This document shows, one piece after another, positions 1-12,416 of a stretch of DNA of 64,000 nucleotides. How positions within the stretch are numbered: position 1 is the stretch's first letter; every line of letters begins with the position of its first letter. The stretch is taken from assembly GCA_963682055.1 (NCBI GenBank), contig OY821744.1, forward strand, positions 32,650,967-32,714,966, written 5' to 3'. Origin of the DNA: Primula veris. Taxonomy: Eukaryota > Streptophyta > Magnoliopsida > Ericales > Primulaceae. Both the position numbers and the translations under genes were made by a program. The notes under the pieces are model-generated. The model saw only the letters and a program-made list of their open reading frames with translations. It ran no database searches and was not told the origin of the DNA.

Positions 1-1928
1 GTTCGTGAAAGTTTGGTGTTACCTAAGAAAGGTCTCAATCTTGTTCCTTGAAGGATTTGGATAGGATCGAAAACGGTAGATTGTGTGTTCATCGGATAAG
101 CACAAAATATAGTGCTGATCGGTTTCTAGTGCATAAGTCAGATGACTTAGGTGCATATAGAGTTCTATGTCCGATAAGCATATTTTCTAAAAGAGAAGCT
201 TTCCCGTAAAAACTCTAACGCCTGGCGAGTGTGATCAATACGTTGAGGGTTCAAAGCATTACGCTACCCAAGACAAGTGAACACTCAAACGGTGCTGGAA
301 AAATGGGTAAAGTGAATCTTTTAAGTAAGATGAAGTTCATCGGCATGGTAAAAGGGTAAGTAATGAAACTTCCTTTGTCCCTTGACCTTTATGAGTGAAG
401 GTGAATCGACGATATTGAAATAATCAATGTTATCCATATAATGTGTATATGGGAAGATGCCATCAACAATGAGGTTGATAGGCACGTGAGAAATAAAGTC
501 AATTACTTTAAGTAAAACTGACAGTTTTGATAATTTTAATGTCTATACTCTAATCTCTATAAAAAAGGACGCATCATTAATTAATGAGAACATGTGTTTT
601 ATAAATGGAGATCTAGAAAATTAGGAACAACCCATTGGGTCGTGGTTCCGTGTAAAGTAAGGCAAGGTGCGAAAACTTGTTAAGTCGTTATATGGACTAA
701 AACAAACAGCTAACTTATCATAGGTAGTCTCTTGTGCGTCAAGAACTGCACTAGACCAGTTATAGCCAACTCAGTGAGCAGACTCAGTATGTTTGCCAAT
801 GAGGCTTCTCAGATACATGAGGTATACTGCCCATCATGAACTGCATTATACGAGATGTCCAAAATGTTTGGAGAGTATTTAGATACCAAGTGTATCTCGA
901 ACTTTAACAGTACAAGGTCCATTAGTGGATATGTTTGTACTTAAAGAGGTTGCAGTCTTATGGAGGTCTGTAAAATAGACCTGCATAGTTGGAGAAACTG
1001 TAGAGTTATAATTCATAACGTTGAATCAAGCTACAGAAGAGGCAGGTTGGCTGAGAAGTCTTGGGAGGTATTCCAATTGGCCAAAATCTGTTCCCGCAAT
1101 AAACGTGTACTGCTGCAGTCAGTCAGTTATTAAACGGGATCAGAATAATTTGTATAATGGAAAGTCCCGACAAAGTCATGACATATTCGTCGGAGACACA
1201 AACCCGTAAGAGGAATTGCTAGCAAAAATTGTGGTATCCATAGACTTTGCAAGGTCTAAGGATAATAATGCGGATCCATATACAAAATGCTTGACTCGTG
1301 GAGGAGTCGGAGCATCATTGAGGGAAATGGGGGTTGAAGCCCAATAAATTGGAAACATTCACATAAGCTACCCAACCTGTACTGGAAATATCAGTTTCAG
1401 GTTCAATGGGAAAACTGAACTGTGCGGGTTACCGAACAAAGCACTCGAGAACATAAGTTCTCAGCCCATTTCTATGATGAAAGAGTGATAGACCTGTACC
1501 ATTTTAAGGGTGAGCATGAGGCTCTTAATGAATCAAGTATCTCGAAGGTCGAGTGGGATGAGTTAGGACACCTTTGACTTGAAAATCACCTATAACGAGT
1601 GTGTATGGCCGATACTATGTGATGAGCTAGGGCTAAATCGCTAGAGCACTCGGTTGAATTTGCCAAGGCAGTCCAGGGCCAAATATGGACAACAACCAAA
1701 GGGCTTAGTAAGTAGTGTAGAGAGGACACTGTGTGAGTATTACCCTGGTATGCACAAACCCTAAAGGGTTCAAGGCTTTAAGGCTACCCAATAGTAGCAT
1801 ATCAGATTTTACATCACTATGGCAGGTTCAAGGCGCGCGCTACATGTCCTTATGCAGTGAATTCTCGTGGTTCTCTCGATTGCATTTAGTTGCACATTGC
1901 ATGTTTTAATCGCATTCATGTGGGGGAT
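1..1928 (+). mobile_element. Degenerate Ty1/Copia retrotransposon, 3' internal part
   Basis: This is the decayed 3' part of a Copia LTR retrotransposon whose 5' end lies outside the window. Broken reading frames show reverse transcriptase near 640-720 (peptide KLVKSLYGLKQ), the end of RT and RNase H near 800-1210 (LHYTRCPKCLES, then SISGYVC, then AGWLRSL and YNGKSR), and the usual pol C-terminus near 1270-1346 (ADPYTKCLTRGG, GASLREMGVEAQ). Stops and frameshifts interrupt all of it, and most of the RT appears deleted. About 580 bp of non-coding DNA follows, ending in a G-rich polypurine tract at 1921-1927 next to the LTR. Bases 1-600 show no recognisable domain and are assigned to the element only by continuity. 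It is not capable of coding for a working polyprotein. Confidence 0.85.
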
Positions 1929-2461
1929 TGTTGGAAAATTAGTAATTTTCATGAAGTGAATGCTTTTAATTAGTGGTTACTAATAAGCTTTATTTCCCCT
2001 TTTAATGAGTGTATTTATTTGTAAAAGGAGTTACAAATTTACATATGTAAAACTATGGTTTTTGTCCATTTTTTTAAGGACTTTTTCATGGAAAGCATGA
2101 TACATATCATATACACATTCACACACATTCACACATGCATACATATAGAGAGAGAGTACGGTACCACCAACGGCCCGACCGTGGCTCGGTGCCGTTTCCG
2201 TCGAGTCACATGTGATAGACGTTGTACCTTGGGAACGAATTGCCCATTTAGCCAGAAGCAGAGGTGGCGGGGCAAATATCGTTTAAGGAAAACTGCTTGC
2301 AGTTATCTCGTCTCGGACTTTAGTCCATTTCGGTATCATTTACATACTCTTAATTTTGAAGGTTGTAATTGATAATTATATATTTGAGGAAACCATTTTC
2401 TGTTTATTTATCTATTTCTTTTTCGTAGAAATTATTGTATTTATTTGGAACGTAACCAACA
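1929..2461 (+). repeat. 3' LTR of the Copia element
   Basis: This 533-bp sequence starts TGTTGG right after the polypurine tract and ends CCAACA, the inverted TG...CA termini expected of an LTR. The next five bases (2462-2466, atttc) would be one copy of the target duplication; the other copy lies outside the window. It fits the upstream RNase H remnant in order and strand. Confidence 0.8.
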
Positions 2462-2537
2462 ATTTCATTCTTAAGCATACAACAACTACCGCCAAGACCA
2501 GGGTTCCCAAGACTAACCATTGACATTAAGTTTAAGT

Positions 2538-3790
2538 CTACTTTAGGGAAAGGGTCCAAGCTAAAGCTATAAGTCTCTTAAAAGTAGCTTTAATAAAATT
2601 AACAGCACATGCAGCAAAGGTCAAACTTTGAAAATTGGTAATAGGAGTGCATTTAGTAATAATAATATTTAAATCTCTAATCCATTTATGAACTTTAACA
2701 ATAATCTGATCAGCATTAAAATCGCCATTATCATATAAAAACTTATTTCTAGTAATCCAGATTTCCAAAATAATTAAGAAAGGAACCAATCTAGCCATTT
2801 TATCTACTTGAGAAGATTTGTTAAAAAAATTGCACCATGTAGTAATGAGAGATTTAATAGAAAAGAAAGCATGAAAATTATAACAAAAAATGTTACAGAA
2901 ATGATGCCACATTTTAAAACTAACTTCACCTTTGATAAACAAGTGTTCAATACCATCTATTTTATGATTCGAACAACAAATACACTTACTGACTATAGGA
3001 ATATTAACTCTATATAAATCACTATATATTTTAACAACATTATTCCAGACCTTCCAACAAAAAGTAGAAAATTTTATACACAGTATGTTATTCCATAAAC
3101 ATTTAAAAATAGGGTTACGTGGTAATTTTTGTCTAAAAAAAATGAAATGCATTCTTACATGAAAGAGTCCCATCTGTAGAATGTGGCCAAAATCTAATAT
3201 CTTCGCCATCTCTAAAACACAAGTTATACTTCATTACCTCATTAAGCAAAAGTAACATCTCCTAACTCTAAAATGAGCTCTTTATTCCAGCAAAAGCCAT
3301 TATGAACCTCATTAAGAAGAATATTAGAGTTATGCAAAGTAAATTCATTTTTTAAAGGTCCAGTACCCTAACAATTTTCAAACCATAAACTAATGGATCC
3401 TTATTTTAAAACCCAATTACTATTAGAAACTAAAGTAGAAAGATAAAAACTAATACTTTTCCACATGTTGGAGCTATGGGCAGGAAATTAAGGACTATCT
3501 CATTCATTACATCTACATAAATATTTATGATACATAAAGGTGGTCCAAGAAGTTATTTCATTTAACATTTTCCAACCTAATTTAGCATGTAACCATTCAT
3601 AACTTCTGTGATATTTTCCAAGTTAGACCCGCTAGACTTGCCTAATCTTCTACTTGAAACTGGAACAACTGGTAAAACAATTATTCTTGATAACTTTTGA
3701 GGGACGTGGTAAACCATTTCTCGTTTCGGTGACGATACACGCATCATCTGATTATAGAACCATTGATTTAACTTGATCAAATACATTAAC
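2538..3790 (-). mobile_element. Non-LTR (LINE) retrotransposon remnant, zf-RVT region
   Basis: On the minus strand the longest open stretch (2538-3209, 223 codons) matches the region after reverse transcriptase in plant LINEs and 'putative ribonuclease H' proteins. It shows DFGHILQMG-like and VRMHFIFF segments, then a zinc-binding-type stretch (FCWKVWNNVV, then SKCICCSNHK with IEHLF), then LIILEIWITRNKFLYDNG. Upstream on the same strand (3210-3790) similarity continues in broken frames (NGYMLN, then WTTFMYHKYL). Stops and frameshifts separate the pieces, so this is a dead 3' fragment without a visible RT catalytic core. No poly-A tail is evident at the low-coordinate end. Confidence 0.75.
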
Positions 3791-3815
3791 CAAAGTTACT
3801 TGGTGAACCAGAAAT

Positions 3816-3912
3816 CACTACATTTAGTAACGGTTTTTAAAATGAGTGTCGCTAAATTAATAACAGTCTAGCAGCAGAACATCTGATGTGAATTGAATTT
3901 TCTTTTGTAGTG
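3816..3912. mobile_element. Short CACTA-type MITE
   Basis: This 97-bp element begins CACTACATTTAGTAACGG and ends CTTTTGTAGTG, the inverted CACTA termini. It is flanked by 3-bp direct repeats AAT (3813-3815 and 3913-3915). The internal phrase 'gagtgtcgctaaatt' recurs in the 21.9-kb element, so the two belong to one family. Confidence 0.8.
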
Positions 3913-5546
3913 AATACTGTTTTAAAAAGCATGCTTCGTAGTTAAAAAAACTTGATTCAAAACTTAAAAGAAGCTCGATTCAAAGCTTAAAAGAAGCTCG
4001 ATTTAAAGCTTAAAAAAAGATATAAAAGCTGGCTTTCCGTAGTTTATGCTGCTAGAAGCTTACACTTTTTATATTTTTAATGTAACTTTTGCATAAAACA
4101 CTTAGTTAAGATTTCACTTGTATGTAATAGTATGTGTCAAGATCAGGGCGTGTATCAATATCATTCCTATTCTTGTACGTGCACGCAGCTCATGTTCTTT
4201 TTGATCCACTTTTGCTGCATTTTTTTTAGAATAGCCTATTTTTATTTTTTTATACCCTTCGGTAACACGAATAGTTAAAGAAAAAAGTTTTCAATTCGAT
4301 TACGGTACATTATTTTAGAGTAACGCTACCGTAAACCCGGTAATGTGTGTCATCCACTAAAAACACAACAGCTATTAATGAAACCAAAATAACCACTACC
4401 CTAAAATTAATTTAAAATTAAAATATTATATTAGTTGTCACACCCTAAATTATAATGCACCGTACGAAGAAAAAAATAAAAATCAAATTTATCAACCGTA
4501 CCGAAAAAGTATCGGATGCATTTCAAATACGTTACGTAAAAAATAAAAATCAAATTTATCAATCGTACCAAAAAGTATCGGATATGTAATCGTATTAACC
4601 TTTTTTTACTTATTTTTTTTATAGTTTTTGTTACCATTACATTGGATCGTTTTTGATCCAATAATCTATAAAAAATTAAAATAGACTATCCTAAAAAACA
4701 ATTAGAGCAGCAAAAATGAACCCGTTCTTTTTGGCGAGAGTAGAAATTTGGCCTTTGGATATCATTTAATCCTAAACAATTAGAATCTCTATTTTTATTA
4801 ATTTTTTAATTATTAATATTATTTTCTTTTACTTCCTAAACTTTTTTCTCGTGCTTACTAAAATCTATATATAACAGACTTGGTAAAGTATTTCTATTTG
4901 GATATATGGCGGTGGGGAAACAATCGGAAGTTTTGTTTCAAAGATGGTCCTCCAAGGTTGCTGCGAATAAGTTTTCTGGTCCTTCGAAGTTATATTCTTA
5001 TGTTTTTGATATATTATTTTGTAATTTTTCTTTTTAGACAAACTTACTTCATTTTTTGTTTATGGGGTTTTCTCCCCCACATTTTTATTTCCCCCCTTAT
5101 AATAAAAATGTGTGTTTTACCCACCATTGATTAAAAAAAGGGAAAACCTGCTTAATGAAAATGAATCTGTCGATGGTCATGCATCGAAAATTTGAGTTTA
5201 ATACTAAATATTCATAAACCTGGTTTCTTAACCATACTTTTTAAGAGGCACTACTTAAACTGATCTGATCCTTGTTTTCAAAGTAGTCGCTAGATTTGTG
5301 GTGTTCCTCAATCTTCACACTAGAAACTACTTAAGTTTTGCACATTTTGGTTGCCACGGTTAAAGTTTCTCACTACTAATAAGATAAAAGATAGATGCCA
5401 AATAAGTAGTTTTATATTTTAGGCAAAGGGTGTACTAACAAAAAATAAAAGCAAAAACAATATTATAAAAGTCAATTGCTTCTTTCTTGTTAGCCCTAGG
5501 ATTATATCCAAAGGCATATTTCCATTATAGGGTTCACTTCCTTCCC
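3913..5546. other. Intergenic, AT-rich, no gene seen
   Basis: No convincing coding sequence is visible. It contains about three tandem copies of a ~27-bp unit (gcttaaaagaagctcgatt) at 3950-4027 and a direct duplication around 'ataaaaatcaaatttatca' near 4476 and 4545. The part next to 5546 is the upstream region of OMT1. Confidence 0.6.
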
Positions 5547-5553
5547 TATAAAA
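5547..5553 (+). promoter_or_regulatory. TATA box of OMT1
   Basis: TATAAAA lies 77 bp before the OMT1 ATG inside CTTCCCTATAAAATACATGC. The same block precedes all four intact OMTs and the truncated copy at 59 kb. Confidence 0.7.
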
Positions 5554-5629
5554 TACATGCAACTTTTCCACTTCTAAGTACACTAAATTTCTTCACCTAA
5601 AAGAAACAGAAAAACTAAAGCTCGCTATA

Positions 5630-8043
5630 ATGGAGAAAACCAATACATTTTCAGATGATGATGTTGCCTTAACACAAGCAATGCAATTAGCGAGCTCTAC
5701 GGTTCTTCCCATGGCTCTCAGAGCAGCAGTGGAGCTCGGTTTATTCGATATCATAGCTGCTTCGGGACACGAATTTCTTTCTCCAACTGAGATTGCATCT
5801 AGAATCAAAACAACTAATGCCGACGCGCCTATGATGGTTGAGCGAATCTTGCGATTCCTTGCAAGTTCTTCGGTTCTTAAATGTAAAGTTATGAAAAAAC
5901 CAGGCAGGGAGGAACTATTGTATGGATTGAACCCCGTTTGCAAGTATTTCATTGGAGATCAAAATGGTGTATCTCTAGCTTCCAGCTTATTATTGCACAA
6001 CGACAAAAAGTCCATAGAAACTTGGTAGTTTATTTAGCTTGTCCTCCCTCTTTTTGCTCTTTGATAAGATTTATCATTCACGAGACGTCATTTACTAGGA
6101 ATCTTCTTCTATTCTGATACTCCTAATAATTCGTGGTACTTCTTTGTGGGGTTTTTTTTATCATCACTTTATTTATTATTAACAAAATGGGGGATTTCCC
6201 CACCATATTATAAAAAATCTTTTTTTGTTTTGGGGTAGGTCCGTTCATAATTAGGATGAAGTATTACGAGATTACAAAAAAATAAAAATAAAAAAATGAT
6301 GAAGTAATAAGATCAAAGTCAATTTTTTTGTGGGTTTTAAGATCATTCAGTTCAATATGAACTCGATAAATTTTATTCTACAAATAGAAACAATACGGAT
6401 TTTATTCTTTATTTGCAATGGGCCTAATGTTATGAACATTTGTCAACTTTTAAGTGAAAAGAATTAAAGATAGTCACAGAAATAAATTAACTAAATTAAA
6501 AAAATTAGGTTCATATATCATCATGCCATGTACCTCAACCAATTCTTGAGAAGTTACGAGTCGCTTGTCAATCTTTCAACTTATTAGGTACCATTTAAAA
6601 GATGCAATTGTAGAAGGAGGTAGCGCATTCACCAAAGCAAACGGGGTGAGCGGATTTGAGTACATGACTAAAGACCAGAGATACAATAGTGTTTTTAATC
6701 AAGGAATGAGGGGTGTGACGACTATCATTATGGAGAAGATGCTCAACATTTATAAGGGTTTCGAAGGTCTAACACAGTTAGTAGATGTGGGTGGAGGAAC
6801 AGGTGCAAATCTAGCTGCAATAGTTTCCAAATATCCAAATATCAAGGGTATCAACTATGATTTACCTCATGTCATAAAAGATGCACCCTCTTACCAAGGT
6901 AATGTACATATATTCTTAATTCTTTTTACAATATAAGAATCATTGATTAGTATATAAACATATACTTAATTTCCAAAACACTGAATTATCAAGTCTTATT
7001 TAAAATTTGATACATATAATGTAGCATCATATAACATAAAAGTTAAAAGCAAAGATTAAAAAGAACTAGTATCAAGTAACATATTTATTAATTTTTAAAA
7101 ATGTTTTAAGATCCGAATTTTTAATAAAGAAGTATCGCTTAAGTATTATACTTATATGTACATTTTCATCATTTTCTATGCGGACAAACATTTGTATCTT
7201 TCTAGTTAGATGTGCAGGTGTATGCTAGCAATCCCATAATCAGCGATCTCTTATAAATTGTAGCAGCACACACTTGCCTTTCAAATATACAAGGGAAATA
7301 CGTACTTATTGGGTCTTCTTAATTACTGAGCGATTTCTATGTTGCTTAGGTGTGAAGCATGTTGCTGGAGATATGTTTGAGACCGTCCCTAGTGCAGAGG
7401 CTATTTTCCTAAAGGTTACTACTTACTACTTAATATTTAATACTTACTCCGTCTCACTTTATAAGTGTTATCTAAAATTATGTGCAATTTTGACCGGCTT
7501 TGAACATGTAACTAAATTCCCGAAACAAAATTTTTTGAAATTTTCTATATAGTTTAAATGATAGATTTAAAAAAAATATTATTTCGACAATTTAGATACG
7601 AGTTATTTGTCAGTCAAAGTTGCGGGTGATTTTGTATAAGACTTATAATGTTGGACGGAGGGACAGTTATATGTACTTTTTTTCTTTTTTCGCCACACAA
7701 TTCCCAATTAAATCATAGCATCTTTTTTTTTTTATTGTTGCAGCATATACTTCATGATTGGAGCGACAATGAATGCTTGAAATTGTTAAGAAACTGTTGT
7801 AAGGCATTACAAGAATCCGGAAAAGTTATAGTGGTGGAGTCGTTGTTACCGCAATACCCAGATACCGATGATATATCAAACAATACATTTCGTTTCGATT
7901 TATATATGTTGCTATGGAGTACAGGAGCCAAGGAGAGAACCTATATGGAATTCGATGTTTTGGCAAGAAAAGCTGGATTTTCAAGGACAGAGGTTATATG
8001 TAATGTGGGGAGCATGCGTTTGATTGAATTATATAAAATGTGA
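5630..8043 (+). CDS. OMT1, caffeate-type O-methyltransferase, 4 exons
   Basis: Probable SAM-dependent plant O-methyltransferase (type I, COMT-like), cytosolic, acting on a phenolic or alkaloid hydroxyl. Exons by GT-AG sites: 5630-6024, 6588-6898, 7350-7414, 7744-8043. They join in frame (395+311+65+300 bp) to 356 residues, the normal family length. Exon 1 is the dimerisation domain ([36 protein letters not shown]). Residues ~196-204 are SAM motif [16 protein letters not shown] and GDMF follow. Predicted catalytic base His261 is in HILHDW, with Glu289 (VIVVES) and Glu321 (AKERT). No stop or frameshift is seen. Closest relative in the window is OMT2; exon 2 differs at about nine of ~104 residues by eye. 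Introns 2 and 3 carry small repeats. Substrate unknown. Confidence 0.93.
6930..7150 (+). repeat. ~200-bp dispersed repeat in OMT1 intron 2 (copy 1)
   Basis: Matches 38765-38985 and 50250-50465 over about 200 bp. The shared landmarks are cattgattagta, tgatacatataatgtagca and 'aaaagcaaagattaaaaa'. A comparison at 38.7 kb indicates that the unit inserts as a discrete block, so it is probably a MITE. Confidence 0.65.
7447..7666. mobile_element. Stowaway-like MITE in OMT1 intron 3
   Basis: Begins CTCCGTCTCACTTTATAAG and ends GACGGAGGGACAG. These are inverted termini of the 'CTCCCTCCG' kind typical of Stowaway/Mariner MITEs, preceded by TA. It lies wholly within intron 3, so the coding sequence is unaffected. 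A related sequence appears at about 8340-8620. Confidence 0.6.
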
Positions 8044-9506
8044 AATGAAGAAAATCAGATTAATAAGACCAAAGGGATATGCCTTTGATTAGTAGCTACT
8101 TTTTTTTTTTAATTGAAAAGCAATAATATGCACTACATGCATTTTGCAACTTGTAATAAAGCGAAATCTTATTCGACGAATCCTCCCATTTGGCAAAATA
8201 ATCGATAGTATTTTAACAGTTAAGTGCTATCATCGTTTCGTGTATTTACTTTGTATTATTATATTCTTTTTTTTTTTTGGAAAAATGAAATAGAATTATC
8301 TCTAAGTAATGTTAATAATTAGATTCGTCTCCAGGCTGGCCTATTGTTTTAATACGCTAATTAGTACTCATTTTTCTCAATTCACATTGAATTGTTCATT
8401 ACGAAACTACGTGTAATTTTGACAGACTAATAAATTCTATAAAAAAATTATTGAAATAAATTTTTTTTAAATCTAATCGTAAAATTTAACATTTGAACTA
8501 TATGATCAACTTTTAAAAATTTCTATTCCGACAATTTTGATACAAGTTCTTGGCCGGTTAAAATTACACGTAATTTCGTAGTGGATAATTAAATAGTAAC
8601 GGATGGAGTAACTATTTAGACTGATGGATGCATTGTATGCCCAATGGAAGCAGGTATCTCCGCTAGAATTTGAACAAATATTAGTATTTTGTATGTTATA
8701 TTTAAATAAAAGATTATCGTAGCATTAGGGCCGATTATGTGATTTAGGCACTTAAGCCCGGACTTTTTTTCTTCTTCCCAAAAACACCTTATAGAATGAA
8801 AAAAGTTTTAAGTGTCAAAAAAAGTTAATTTATAAACAGCTGCAACTAGTGTAAAAAAAAATGCAATAACTTAGTTGGTAAAGTTAGTTTGTTTAAGTAG
8901 ACAGGTCTCAAGTTCGACATATGTCATTGGCTATATTATATTTTGAATTTTCAAGTTTATATAGCAAAAAAGAAACCAATACATGCACCTAGTCTCAAAC
9001 AAAAGACATATGGATAGGGAGCCGGAGTATGATTGCATGTGTATGTTAGACATTGCAATGTAATGCACTAGAATTAATATATAGAATTTACAAAGTTGTA
9101 TATTTGTATTTTTTTTGTAAAAATAATAATTACGGCGCCTCCAACATGCCGACACCTAAGCTCATGAGCTGATGTAGTTGTGGTTAACACCAGCCCTGTA
9201 TAGCATAATGGTTAAGTGTTGAAACCAAAAGATTTGTTGTGTGTTTTGATAGTGGGTTCCAATCCCATAGGCGGAATTATCCTTTTTTGGCTAACAAATT
9301 ATTAAATTTATGTAACATTACACTTTTTGGGAAAAAAACATACATTTTTTTTGAAAAATTACATTGATACTTCGTTATTTGTGTATTATATGTTGTAATA
9401 AGATCATTTTTTTGGTTTTATAATAAAATATTTTTTCTAAAAATCTGTTATTGTTTCTTAAAAAACTTCAGAAATATTAAAATTTAAAATCATTAGTATG
9501 TGTTCT
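8044..9506. other. OMT1 downstream region with SINE-like and MITE-like pieces
   Basis: No gene was found. 8340-8620 resembles the intron-3 MITE (acgtgtaattttgac near one end, 'taacggatggagtaac' at the other). 9203-9265 has an A-box-like TAGCATAATGG and a B-box-like GGTTCCAATCC spaced as in a tRNA-derived SINE head. 8865-8925 has a weaker pair (ttagttggtaaag, caagttcgaca). No tRNA fold is claimed. Confidence 0.5.
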
Positions 9507-9700
9507 CACTACAAAATAATGGTTGATTTAGTGAGAGTCAAAAGCTGTCACAAGCCTGTCGCTAATTTAAAAAGCTGTCACAAATCTGTCGCAAATTGAC
9601 TAAACTGTTACAAAGCCGTCACAAAAACCGTCTCTAATAAACTCGTAACAAAAAATACCGTTACTAATCCCGTCGCTATTTGGGTATTTTTTTATAGTGT
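9507..9700. mobile_element. CACTA-type MITE
   Basis: 194 bp, starting CACTACAAAATAATGG and ending TTTTTTATAGTG, with 3-bp target duplication TCT on both sides. Inside are repeats of 'gctgtcacaa.cctgtcgc'. The same family at 43.9 kb is in opposite orientation. Confidence 0.85.
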
Positions 9701-10099
9701 CTAGAGTTGTACTAAATATAAATAAAATACATAGTCTTGATTTATTAAATGCAACTGTTTTTTTTTTTTGTCAATGTACAATATAATTTACAAAATGCTT
9801 ATCAACTGAGATTATTGAAAATGGAGGATCGAAACATCATTTACAAAACGCTTATTATATTTTAAAAATAAGATATATATTCATTATATATATAAAATGT
9901 CCCCTCAACTGAAATAAAGGTTTTGCCGTGATTATTTATGACCTGCTGGTTATGGATCATAACAGTTATACTTAATATAGATACCACCTAACGCCTTACG
10001 TGCTTTACTTTGTATTGTCATTATTTTTCTGGAAAATTAAAAAGGAATTATCCCCAAATAATGTTAATAGTTAGATTAGTCTTTAGGCTCGCCTAATGA
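9701..10099. repeat. Intergenic with dispersed repeat block
   Basis: Carries phrases that recur in the window: 'ggttatggatcataac' (also near 13.5, 41.75 and, reversed, 44.6 kb) and 'gtctttaggctcgcctaatg' (also 8.3, 15.4 kb and, reversed, 23.2, 26.5, 44.2 kb). No coding sequence. Confidence 0.55.
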
Positions 10100-11147
10100 A
10101 ACAAATAATGCCCAATATGTATCACTTTTGAAATTATATTCCTCATAGGTACCTCCATAATTTCATATTCCCCATATGTACAACTTTTTAATTATTTACT
10201 TTATTTACCAAAACGCCATACACATATTTCATAAAAAATAGAAAAAAAAACACATAAAATTATATAAAATGCAAAAAATCTCAAAATAAATGAAAAAAAA
10301 TCACAAAAAATTGTAAAAATTAAAAAAAAATGTATTTTTATTAAAAAAATCACAAAAAAAATCACAAAATCACAAAATTTTAAAAAAATTACAAAAAAAA
10401 AATATATATAAAAAATCACAAAATATTATAAAAACAAAAAAAAATCACATAAAATTATAAAAAATCACAAAAATCACAAAATATTATAAAAATATAAAAA
10501 TATAAAAAAAACTAAAAAAAATCACAAAAAAAATTATAAAAAATCACAAAATCACAAAAAATACAAAATTTAAAAAAAAATTACAAAAATAAATTATAAA
10601 AAATGAAAAAAATCACAAAATATTATAAAAAATGAAAAAAATTCACAAAAAATTATAAAAAATGAAAAAAATCACAAAAAAAATATTAAAAAAATGAAAA
10701 AAATGGAAAGATTATAAAAAAAAATGGAAAAAAATTACTTTTATTGAACTTTATGCACTTTCGACTGTACTAGATGCACTTTCGACTGAACCAGATGCAC
10801 TTTTAGCTGAACTATATGCACTTTCAGCCGAACCAGATGTACTTTTAGTTGAACCAGATGCAGGTTTTACAGAACGATATGCACTTTTATTGAACTAGAT
10901 GCACTTTTGTCTGAACCATATGCAGTTTCAGCTGAACTAGATACACTTTTAGCTGAACCATATGCACTTTCAGCCGAACCATATGCAATTTTAGTTGAAC
11001 TAGATGCATGTTTTACATAACGATATGCATTTTTATTGAACTAGATGCACTTTTGTCTGAACCATATGTACTTTCAGCTGAACCAGATACACTTTTAGCT
11101 GAACCATATGCACTTTCAGCTGAACCATATGCACTTTTAGTTGTACC

Positions 11148-12416
11148 TGTTGGCCCGGTGCGGCTAAACCTTAGAGGGGGGGTGAATAAGGTTTTTGGCG
11201 CTTTTCGCCTAATTAAAATCTAAGTGGCAACTAACAACCCAACTTTGCTATTCTAAGCTTAAGCGTTTAATAATGTTAATGAAAAGCAATAATTCATAAA
11301 CGCAAGCAAGAAAATAAGCTATTAAAAGTTGCGGAAAGTAAAAGTATAGGGAAAGAAAATGACACCAAGATTTATAGAGGTTCGGCAAACAGCCTACGTC
11401 CTCTCCTCGGTACTACCGAGTATTTCACTAATAATCTTTTTCCGGATATTACAATCCTAACGAGCTAATCGACCGATTAAGCTCCCCCTCACTCTATGAG
11501 TATTCCGAATGAAAAGACCTAGAGCTTTTAAGCAACACTCGCTTACAAAGCCTCTACCCGATCACTCGCTCACAAATGAGTTTATACTTTACTCTTTACA
11601 AATTTGTTGAAAGTAAAACAACACCCACAATTTGATTGCTTCTAAATAAGCTAATTTGTGGTTTTGATGATTGTTTGATCTTTGGTTGAGCTCGAATTGC
11701 TTTTTCTTCAATTTACCTCTTTTTCGAATTATTTCACCAAAATGGTGATTTTTGGGGTTTTGATTTAGAGAGGTAGAAGGATGATAGATTGTTGTGTTTG
11801 AAGAGGTATTTGGGGGGTTTTATTAGCTCCAAAATGCCCAGTGGGTATTATATGACCGTTTTAAGAGGTTGAGTGTTTTATCAATTGGGTAAAGCCACTT
11901 TTTGAAAAAGCTAAAAAGCTGTTTTTTTTCATCTGCACTTTGACCCACCGGTGGGTGTCTTCTGACCCATTGGTGGGTGAAATCTTGCTTGGTTCTGGAA
12001 CATTGACCCATTGGTGGGTGTCTTCTGACCCATTGGTGGGTGAAATCTTGCTTGGTTCTGGAACATTGACCCACTGGTGGGTGTCTTCTGACCCATTGGT
12101 GGGTGAAATCTTGCTTGGTTCTGGAACATTGACCCACTGGTGGGTTCTGTATACCCACTGGTGGGTGCCCTGGAGATTTATGTGTTGAACTATCGACTTT
12201 GAAATGCTCGTAACTTGCTTGTTCGGACTTCAAATTTACTTCCGTTTGAACCGTTGGCTTCGTTATCGAATGCTCTATCATTTTAAAGTCCTGAAATATA
12301 CATTTTCTATTTTTGGAAAAGACAAAGCATTATATCATCGAATAGAGAAATCGTAAAATCATTAATACATAATCAAACGTATAATCAAAATCAATTATTG
12401 AACATATGGTTCAACA
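11148..12416. mobile_element. Solo LTR with 5-bp target duplication
   Basis: Starts TGTTGGCCCGGTGCGG, ends ATATGGTTCAACA, and is flanked by GTACC at 11143-11147 and 12417-12421. The flanking 25-bp array resumes in register on both sides, which shows a clean insertion into copy A. There is no internal retrotransposon sequence, so it is the product of LTR-LTR recombination. Its short open frames (for example 11823-12281) follow the internal minisatellite and are not genes. Confidence 0.9.
11942..12167. repeat. 63-bp minisatellite inside the solo LTR
   Basis: About 3.5 copies of a 63-bp unit begin at 11942, 12005, 12068 and 12131. Each unit contains two short palindromes of the form ACCCA-TGGTGGGT separated by 'gtcttctg'. 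Because 63 is a multiple of 3, several frames stay open across it. Confidence 0.9.

Noticed and set aside
9190..9300. tRNA gene with A and B boxes
   Set aside because: No cloverleaf or acceptor stem can be drawn; a tRNA-derived SINE head is more likely.
11823..12281. 152-codon open frame and shorter ones overlapping it
   Set aside because: They follow the 63-bp minisatellite inside a solo LTR, on both strands, and have no domain.
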